From Pseudomonadota bacterium (GTDB lineage: Bacteria; Desulfobacterota; Desulfobacteria; Desulfobacterales; Desulfobacteraceae), in contig JAHIVS010000075.1 of the NCBI GenBank assembly GCA_018816605.1, positions 1 to 12,361 on the forward strand: 12,361 nt of DNA, given 5' to 3'. Shown here in pieces: positions 7,216-12,361 of this stretch (positions are counted from its first letter, which is position 1; every line of letters starts with the position of its first letter). The notes under the pieces were generated by a model. That model worked only from the letters and a program-made list of their open reading frames with translations, did not search any database and was not told the origin of the DNA. Position numbers and translations under genes: made by a program.

Positions 7216-7241
7216 CCGTCCTTGCCTTCAGATCGGCGCCC
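7211..7241. repeat. GC-rich hairpin between convergent genes
   Basis: GGGCGCCG (7211-7218) and CGGCGCCC (7234-7241) are perfect 8-bp arms around a 15-base loop. There is no T-run on the plus side. It shares bases 7211-7215 with the minus-strand terminator stem, so the two folds exclude each other. Confidence 0.6.
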
Positions 7242-7248
7242 TGGGGCA

Positions 7249-8895
7249 TTAAAAAAGTTCCCGGTAGGCTTCGCGCATGTTTCGCTTCAATATTTTCCCG
7301 GTGGGCGTTTTGGGAAGCGCATCCACAAAAATGATCTTCTTGGGAGTTTTAAATGAAGAAAGATGGGACTTGCAATGGGTCATCATCTCCTCTTCTGTTA
7401 TTGTTTTCCCCTCCTTAAGCTTGATCACCGCGATAACAGCCTCCACCCATTTGGGGTGGTGGACACCCACAACCGCCACCTCTTCCACGCCCGGATGAAG
7501 GTAAACCGCCTCCTCCACCTCCCGTGAGGCCACATTCTCGCCGCCGGTTTTGATCATGTCCTTTTTTCTGTCCACAACCGTGATATACCGGTCCTTGTCC
7601 AGAACACCCAGGTCCCCCGAGTGGAACCATCCGCCCGCCATGGCTGCCTGGGTTTTGTCCGGGTCTTTGAAATACATGGTCATGGCATGGGGTCCCCTGC
7701 CGCAGATTTCTCCGGGCAGGTCAATTTCTGTGATTTCCCGGCCTTCATTGTCCTCTATCCTGGATTCCATATGCAGCCCGGCCATGCCGGCGGACCCGAT
7801 TTTTTCCAGGGCGTCTTCTGCCTTGAGGATGGTGTGGTAGGGTGCCAGCTCGGTTTGCCCGTAATAATTATACACACCGGCATTGGGGAATTTTTCCAGC
7901 AATTCCTTCAGGATTTCCCTTGGCATGATCGAAGCTCCATAATAACACTTGCCAAGGCTCGATAGATCATACTTTCCAAAATCAGGGTGGCGGAGCATAC
8001 CGATCCATACGGTGGGCGGTGCAAAAAACATGGTGGCCTTATACGCTGAAATATTTTTGAGGATCAACCCGATATCCGGACCCATGAAAATATTGGTACC
8101 CCCCATCCAGAAAACCGGATTCATGAACACATCCCGCTGGGCGCAGTGGTAGATGGGCAGGGCATTGATATTAATATCGCAGCTCTCATACCTGCCGTCA
8201 ATAATGCACCCCATATATTCTGCTATGAGCGCCTGATTGCTGATAATCACCCCTTTGGGAAGAGATTCCGTCCCACTGGTATAGGTCATCTGCACCGGAT
8301 CCTCAATGCGCAGCACCACATCGGGTTCTGTCCAAGGAGAGGGGGCATACCAGTCGTCAAAATTTATAAACCCCTCGGCGGCCGCCTGCCCACCCCCCTG
8401 GTCCGACCAGATCAGCGTCTTTACACACGGAATTTTATCCAGCACCGACTTCACCTGGGGATAGAGGGTGTCTTCAACAATGAACACCTTGCTCTCGGAA
8501 TGGTTGATGCAATAGGCAATATCCTCACCGCTTAACAGATAATTCACCGCCAGATAGATGGCACCGATCTTTGCGCTGCCCATCCAGGTGAGCACATGGT
8601 GGTGGGTGTTGTGGGCCAGGATCGCCACCCGGTCGTATTTTTTTACCCCCAGACCTGTCAGGGCGTTGGCCACCTGGTTGCACTCTTTTTCCAGTTCGGA
8701 ATAGGTGCGGGAAATCTGGTTGAAAACCAGGGCCGTTTTGTCCGGAAAATGGTAGCGGGTCCTTCGGAGCATGTCTGCAATCACCCACCGATTGATACGA
8801 TTGTTGCGCTCTGTGATGAAATCAATGTTTTCCTTGTTGATATGGCTGTATCTTTTTTTGTCCGCTTCTGAAAGGGGGCCACTGGGTGTTGACAT
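7249..8895 (-). CDS. Acyl-CoA synthetase (AMP-binding, medium/long-chain)
   Basis: A 548-residue adenylate-forming enzyme that activates a carboxylic acid with ATP to an acyl-AMP and then a CoA thioester. Motifs in order: ATP loop YTSGTESLPKGV (205-216), YYGQTE (344-349), GWFHSGD (422-428), hinge and A8 region DRKKDMIKTGGENV (442-455), and the catalytic Lys534 in PKTPTGKILKR. The TESLPKG form of the ATP loop, instead of TTGxPKG, is common in FadD-like fatty acyl-CoA ligases. There is no signal peptide. The frame is open to an ATG at 8958, but the start at 8895 (MSTPSG) is preceded by AAGGAGA at ideal spacing. It is divergent from the FeeM-like operon across 196 bases and so may share its control and feed it acyl groups, or may simply serve fatty-acid catabolism. 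Exact chain length is unknown. Confidence 0.93.
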   Translation of the reverse strand: MSTPSGPLSEADKKRYSHINKENIDFITERNNRINRWVIADMLRRTRYHFPDKTALVFNQISRTYSELEKECNQVANALTGLGVKKYDRVAILAHNTHHHVLTWMGSAKIGAIYLAVNYLLSGEDIAYCINHSESKVFIVEDTLYPQVKSVLDKIPCVKTLIWSDQGGGQAAAEGFINFDDWYAPSPWTEPDVVLRIEDPVQMTYTSGTESLPKGVIISNQALIAEYMGCIIDGRYESCDININALPIYHCAQRDVFMNPVFWMGGTNIFMGPDIGLILKNISAYKATMFFAPPTVWIGMLRHPDFGKYDLSSLGKCYYGASIMPREILKELLEKFPNAGVYNYYGQTELAPYHTILKAEDALEKIGSAGMAGLHMESRIEDNEGREITEIDLPGEICGRGPHAMTMYFKDPDKTQAAMAGGWFHSGDLGVLDKDRYITVVDRKKDMIKTGGENVASREVEEAVYLHPGVEEVAVVGVHHPKWVEAVIAVIKLKEGKTITEEEMMTHCKSHLSSFKTPKKIIFVDALPKTPTGKILKRNMREAYRELF

Positions 8896-8975
8896 GTTAT
8901 TTCTCCTTGTTTGAACCTTTTTTATTGCCGATCCTATGCTCTGGAGCCCTTGCCGCAATCTTTCCGCTCGATTCG

Positions 8976-8989
8976 CCCTTGGTGAAGGG
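8976..8989. repeat. Short inverted repeat in the divergent promoter region
   Basis: CCCTT-ggtg-AAGGG lies between the acyl-CoA synthetase and FeeM-like genes. It could be an operator or a small leader hairpin of the minus-strand transcript. Nothing more can be said from sequence. Confidence 0.25.
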
Positions 8990-8992
8990 TAA

Positions 8993-9024
8993 ATAATACT
9001 TACTTACTATTTTTAAGGTGTCAA
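8993..9024 (-). promoter_or_regulatory. Candidate acyl-CoA synthetase promoter with ACTT repeat operator
   Basis: Read on the minus strand, a consensus TTGACA (9024-9019) precedes TATTAT (8998-8993), but the spacer is 20 bases, longer than ideal. The spacer holds the plus-strand element AATACTTACTTACTATT (8995-9011), with direct ACTT repeats and AATA/TATT ends. A repressor bound there would block this promoter and could also act on the divergent operon. TetR-family fatty-acid regulators are the usual controllers of such genes, but no regulator gene is in the window. Confidence 0.3.
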
Positions 9025-9068
9025 GGATAATCTTGCTGGATCCGACAAGGGCCTGTTTTTTAATCCTT
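9023..9068 (+). other. Structured leader of the FeeM-like operon
   Basis: AAGGAT (9023-9028) and ATCCTT (9063-9068) flank an inner CTTG...CAAG stem. The segment ends with TTTTTTAAT, which is either a -10-like sequence (TTTAAT at 9059-9064) or a loop T-run. Promoter and attenuator readings are both possible; neither is strong. Confidence 0.25.
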
Positions 9069-9091
9069 TTCACGCATTAAGGAGGTCACAA

Positions 9092-10369
9092 ATGTCCAAA
9101 GCCATTGTAAAAAAAGTTTTCACCCCCTGCCTGAAATTTGCGCCCAAATCACTTGGGTACCCATTGTTCCGGCGAATGATGAAACTCCCGGCCCTGCCGG
9201 ACAATTTAACCTTTGGGATTGCCCGGACAAGAGAGGATCTGGATGCTGCCTTTTCACTGCTGTATGATGCCTATTTAAAGGAAAACATCACGGCCCCCCT
9301 GCCTTCCAGACGACGGATTACCCTTTTCCATTGTCTGCCGTCAACCACCACTCTGGTTGCAAAACGCAACAAAGAGGTTATCGCAACAATTTCCATTATC
9401 CGGGACGGGATATTCGGCATCCCGGCCCAGGATATCGTTGATTTAACCCGATTCCGTGTTCCCGGAAAGCGGATGGCCGAAGTGTCGTCACTGGCGATGC
9501 GCCATGATTTGCAGGGGCACTCCAGCTGCGTGATGTTCTACCTTACAAAATACCTGATCAAATACAGCCGGGAATGTTTTGGTGTCGATCGCTTTATCAT
9601 CGCAGTTCATCCGAAACGGATGCCCCTGTATGAAGGCATCTTTTTGTTTGTCCCCCTGCACAAAAGGCAGATCAACGGGTATGAATTTGCCAATAATGCC
9701 CCTGCCATGATTGCAACCCAAAACCTTGAAACAGCCGAAGCCAGATTCAGAAGGGTTTATGGCGCAGCCCCCCTGCACCGGAATCTGTATGAATTTCTTT
9801 TCCGGGCATTCAGCACCCGGGAGAAAGCCTGCATGGAATTTCCAAATCCAAGATACGTTTCCATCTCCGACCCGGTAATGACGCCGGATTTAATGGACTA
9901 TTTCTTTAACAGGGTTGCGGGTCTGTTTGATTCACTTTCGGACAGACAACTCCGGCAGCTGTCGTCTGTCTATGCCCATCCCCAATTCATAAAGGTATTG
10001 CCCCGGGCCAAAGGGGGCTTTTGCACCCCCGGAAGGCATCCGGGCTATGACATGAAGTGTTACGGGCTTGTGTATCCGGAAAATACTCCCATGCCCGTTT
10101 ATATGACCGTGCTGAATGGCTCAAAAATGGAAATGCGGGTGCACGCAGATGTCCTTTTGCCCCAAAAAACCAGTACGCACTTTTTCATCGTGGTGGGGCA
10201 CCATCGGGTGGCTGCGGTGAAAGGAGTGTGTCTTTCGTCCCGGGGACCCCTTCATTGGATCAGATTTTCCCGGGTGGACGACAATTGGAAAGGCTTTATC
10301 CGATACCAGGAGCGCCGGCATAATCTGGTGCCACGCAACCCAGAAGCGCCCCTAGTGGCAGCCTCTTAA
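9092..10369 (+). CDS. FeeM-like N-acyl amino acid synthase with extra C-terminal region
   Basis: A 425-residue protein whose N-terminal part (about 38-225) resembles FeeM, the long-chain N-acyl tyrosine synthase related to GNAT and acyl-homoserine-lactone synthases. FeeM moves a fatty acyl chain from acyl carrier protein to the amine of tyrosine. Supporting features are the entry helix IARTREDLDAAFSLLYDAY, the strand block TTLVAKRNKEVIATISIIRD, EVSSLAMRHDLQG (130-142) and the FIIAVHPKRMPLYEGIFL region (168-185). Residues from about 250 to 425 form a second region, rich in beta strand after 320, that I do not recognise; a degenerate PilZ-like barrel is a guess. No membrane segment or signal peptide is seen. 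An excellent AAGGAGGT ribosome-binding site sits 5 bases before the ATG. It is first in an operon, 24 bases from the next gene. An alternative is the acyltransferase family associated with PEP-CTERM/exosortase loci. The substrate amine is unknown. Confidence 0.75.
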   Translation: MSKAIVKKVFTPCLKFAPKSLGYPLFRRMMKLPALPDNLTFGIARTREDLDAAFSLLYDAYLKENITAPLPSRRRITLFHCLPSTTTLVAKRNKEVIATISIIRDGIFGIPAQDIVDLTRFRVPGKRMAEVSSLAMRHDLQGHSSCVMFYLTKYLIKYSRECFGVDRFIIAVHPKRMPLYEGIFLFVPLHKRQINGYEFANNAPAMIATQNLETAEARFRRVYGAAPLHRNLYEFLFRAFSTREKACMEFPNPRYVSISDPVMTPDLMDYFFNRVAGLFDSLSDRQLRQLSSVYAHPQFIKVLPRAKGGFCTPGRHPGYDMKCYGLVYPENTPMPVYMTVLNGSKMEMRVHADVLLPQKTSTHFFIVVGHHRVAAVKGVCLSSRGPLHWIRFSRVDDNWKGFIRYQERRHNLVPRNPEAPLVAAS

Positions 10370-10393
10370 CCCCAAACAACCAGGAGACCTGAG

Positions 10394-11548
10394 ATGAACT
10401 CAAAACACGCCATGGTAAGAGAAATACAATTATTTGAATTTTATAAACAGCGGATCTGGCCCTTTCAAAGGGTTCTGGTCCGCCGACATCTGACACCCCG
10501 GTGCGAAAAGTGCTTTCTTCCGGAAACCTATTCGCCCCTGATTCATGGGATCTGCGGCCACTGCCGAACCCATGGGCCGACAAGGAACACCTTGACCCAG
10601 AAAGAACAGGACAGGATGCAGGATGAAATGGATTTTCTGATAGAGGCTGCCATGGGGTCAGGCAGCAGACGCTATCATGTGCTGGTTCTTTTCAGCGGGG
10701 GAAAGGACAGCAGCTATCTTCTGCATCGCATGATCGAGCGGTACAAAGGGATACAAATCCTTGCCCTGACCGTGGACAATACCTTTATGAGCCCAATTGC
10801 CATGGAGAATGTCACTGCCATTATCCAGCAGTTGGGCATTGACCATATGATGGTTCGGCCCCGTGCAGGCTTCATGGAAAAAATGTTCCGGTATGCCTTT
10901 ACCCATTTGAATGAGCGCGGCTGCGCAGGAACAGTGGACCAGTTTGACGGAGATTTTTTTTGTGATGTGGCCAGAAATATTGCAGCCCAAATGGGTATCC
11001 CCTATATCCTGTGCGGATTGTCCCGGGATCAGGTGGCCCATGTCCTTGGCCTTGACACTTTTTTAACCAGCCGGCAGGCGGAAGCAAAAAAAAGGGAACA
11101 TGTCGCCGGGATACGTCTGGCAGATATATTCGATGCCCATGAACTGCGCCATTGGTGGAACGGGTCCGCATGGCCCCTTGAGAAAAGACCCCAGATGCTC
11201 TTCCCCTTTTTCATCTGGAATCTATCCGAGTCCTTCATAAAAAAACGCGTATTGGCGCTGAACCTGATGCCCAGAGGAGATGAAAGCCCCCTTGTAACCA
11301 ACAACAGCCTGGTTCCCCTCATGGGGGTGGTGGACATGGTACGCCTGGGCTATTCATCCTTTGAACCGGAATTTGCCCGCATGGTTCGAGATGGAAAAAC
11401 CTGCCGCAAAGAATGGTTGTATACCTTTGAAACCCTTGAGTATGCCGCAAGAACCGGCCGTTTGCTGGGAAACTCCATTGATGGGGTCTTGAAACGATTG
11501 TCTTTGACAAGAACGGATCTGGGCATAAAAGGAGGCAAAAATGATTGA
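10394..11548 (+). CDS. PP-loop ATPase, N-acetyl-sugar amidotransferase (WbpG/PseA) type
   Basis: A 384-residue ATP-pyrophosphatase-fold enzyme. The N-terminus has a zinc-finger-like CX2C...CX2C pair (C37, C40, C54, C57), as in N-acetyl-sugar amidotransferases of O-antigen and pseudaminic-acid-type pathways, followed by the PP-loop FSGGKDSSYLL (100-110) and ALTVDN (124-129). A further Cys pair (C177, C190) flanks the mid-region, and GIPYILCGLSRDQ (201-213) follows. The family adenylates a carbonyl or carboxyl group and replaces the oxygen with ammonia or sulfur. WbpG-type enzymes normally receive ammonia from a HisH-like glutaminase, which is not in the window. The length matches the family. 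An AGGAG ribosome-binding site precedes the ATG. Its place between an acyltransferase and an acyl ligase, with no sugar genes nearby, suggests that the substrate may be an acyl-amino acid rather than a sugar; this is inference. Confidence 0.82.
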   Translation: MNSKHAMVREIQLFEFYKQRIWPFQRVLVRRHLTPRCEKCFLPETYSPLIHGICGHCRTHGPTRNTLTQKEQDRMQDEMDFLIEAAMGSGSRRYHVLVLFSGGKDSSYLLHRMIERYKGIQILALTVDNTFMSPIAMENVTAIIQQLGIDHMMVRPRAGFMEKMFRYAFTHLNERGCAGTVDQFDGDFFCDVARNIAAQMGIPYILCGLSRDQVAHVLGLDTFLTSRQAEAKKREHVAGIRLADIFDAHELRHWWNGSAWPLEKRPQMLFPFFIWNLSESFIKKRVLALNLMPRGDESPLVTNNSLVPLMGVVDMVRLGYSSFEPEFARMVRDGKTCRKEWLYTFETLEYAARTGRLLGNSIDGVLKRLSLTRTDLGIKGGKND

Positions 11549-12361
11549 TAAAATAACAAACCATCTGGACACCATCCCCCGATTACTGACACACCGTGTG
11601 GCACAGACGCCCCATGCCATCGCCTTTATGGAAAAGCAGTCCAATGCCTGGAAGGGGATTTCATGGCAACAATTTTATGGCAGGGCGGCCCGTCTTACCC
11701 GTAAATTTATCCTCTCGGGGGTAAAACCCGGCGATGGGCTGGCCATCCTCATGGCCAATTCCATTGCCTGGGAAATTGTACAGCACGCGGGGTTCATGGC
11801 CGGTTGCGTTGTGATCGGCCTGGATCAGAAAGATCCCCCGGAACGACTTGCCCGGACGATACACATGGCCCGGATAAGGGTCCTGGCTGTTCAGAGCCCG
11901 GAAATACTGGAAAAATTCCCTTCGGACCTGCTCTCTTCCCTGAAGCTTGGGCTGGTGGGGAACAGCCTAAACACCATGGAGCAGCATGGCCGGATAAAAG
12001 GGTTTTCGAACCCTGAGGCAGGTCTCGAAAGGCTTTTCCTGGTTGGAAAACCCCGGTGTGCGACCCTGTTGTTTACATCCGGAACCACGGGTGCTCCCAA
12101 AGCAATATCCTATGACCACGACCAACTGACAGAAGCGGTCAAGGCCATTTCCTTACAGATTCAGGACTTGCCGGACCAGGCCCATTCAGCCTGTTGGCTT
12201 CCCTTGTCCAGCCCCTTCCAGCGGATGATCAATTATTGCGCTCTGCTGATGAACCATCAAACCTTCATGGTCCCGGACCCCGCCACACTCATGGCGGATG
12301 TTCAGGAAATTGCCCCCCATTTCATGGCGGCCGTACCGCGGTTTTATGAAAAAATATATGA
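11541..12361 (+). CDS. Long-chain acyl-CoA/acyl-AMP ligase, 5' part
   Basis: The frame begins at ATG 11541, overlaps the previous gene's end by 8 bases, and stays open to the window edge (273 codons seen). A strong AAAGGAGG ribosome-binding site lies inside the end of the upstream gene, implying translational coupling. The product is an adenylate-forming enzyme: N-terminal acyl-ligase segment (AQTPHAIAF, GVKPGDGLAILMANS), ATP loop TSGTTGAPKAI (179-189), and the long-chain-type segment PFQRM...VPRFYEKIY near 226-273, as in FadD15-like long-chain fatty acyl-CoA synthetases. The catalytic C-terminal Lys lies beyond the window. It probably activates a fatty acid with ATP for the FeeM-like enzyme's pathway, either to CoA or directly to a carrier protein; an acyl carrier protein gene may follow outside the window. 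It differs clearly from the acyl-CoA synthetase at 7249-8895, so the two are not a recent duplication. Confidence 0.88.
   Translation, partial: MIDKITNHLDTIPRLLTHRVAQTPHAIAFMEKQSNAWKGISWQQFYGRAARLTRKFILSGVKPGDGLAILMANSIAWEIVQHAGFMAGCVVIGLDQKDPPERLARTIHMARIRVLAVQSPEILEKFPSDLLSSLKLGLVGNSLNTMEQHGRIKGFSNPEAGLERLFLVGKPRCATLLFTSGTTGAPKAISYDHDQLTEAVKAISLQIQDLPDQAHSACWLPLSSPFQRMINYCALLMNHQTFMVPDPATLMADVQEIAPHFMAAVPRFYEKIY

Noticed and set aside
8896..8958. Longer acyl-CoA synthetase start at 8958
   Set aside because: The start at 8895 has AAGGAGA at correct spacing, and the additional 21 residues contain that ribosome-binding site.
9023..9068. Rho-independent terminator or attenuator before the FeeM-like gene
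   Set aside because: The stem next to the T-run is only about four pairs; kept only as a low-confidence leader structure.
7249..12361. Duplication relationship between the two AMP-binding enzymes
   Set aside because: Their ATP loops (TESLPKG versus TTGAPKA) and overall segments differ strongly, so they belong to different subfamilies.

Overview
The window reads as an ordinary-looking but accessory-rich stretch of a bacterial chromosome. Eight protein genes are visible; the first is cut by the left edge and the last by the right edge. The hybrid cluster protein, two acyl-activating enzymes, the mid-GC base composition and the spacious divergent and convergent intergenic layout would fit an anaerobic Desulfobacterota (Desulfobacteraceae-like) genome. 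That is an inference from gene content only; there is no rRNA or other marker gene to confirm it. I see no tRNA, rRNA, CRISPR array, insertion sequence or phage gene.

Layout. 1-467 (+): 3' end of a nitrilase-family amidohydrolase. 776-2086 (+): a glutamine-synthetase-like ligase with an altered glutamate site and no adenylylation motif. 2365-4035 (-): hybrid cluster protein, hcp, convergent with the ligase across a hairpin-rich gap. 4309-5637 (+): a MATE-family exporter, divergent from hcp. 5883-7187 (+): an unusual membrane protein carrying two CDP-alcohol phosphatidyltransferase domains in tandem. 7249-8895 (-): an acyl-CoA synthetase, convergent with the previous gene across a clear terminator. 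9092 to the right edge (+): a tight three-gene operon. It encodes a FeeM-like N-acyl amino acid synthase fused to an unrecognised C-terminal region, a PP-loop amidotransferase of the N-acetyl-sugar amidotransferase (WbpG/PseA) type, and a long-chain acyl-CoA/acyl-AMP ligase truncated by the window edge.

How they may work together. The most promising candidate for a new system is the 9092-12361 operon, possibly with the divergent acyl-CoA synthetase at 7249-8895. Acyl activation (AMP ligase), transfer of the acyl chain to an amine (FeeM-like enzyme) and ATP-dependent amidation or thiolation (PP-loop enzyme) together suggest biosynthesis of a modified N-acyl amino acid or related lipid. The tandem phosphatidyltransferase upstream is also a lipid enzyme, but its link to the operon is only proximity. 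The nitrilase and ligase pair at the left suggests nitrogen chemistry on a non-standard amide rather than routine ammonia assimilation. Hcp (nitrosative-stress and hydroxylamine/NO chemistry) and the MATE pump look like separate functions.
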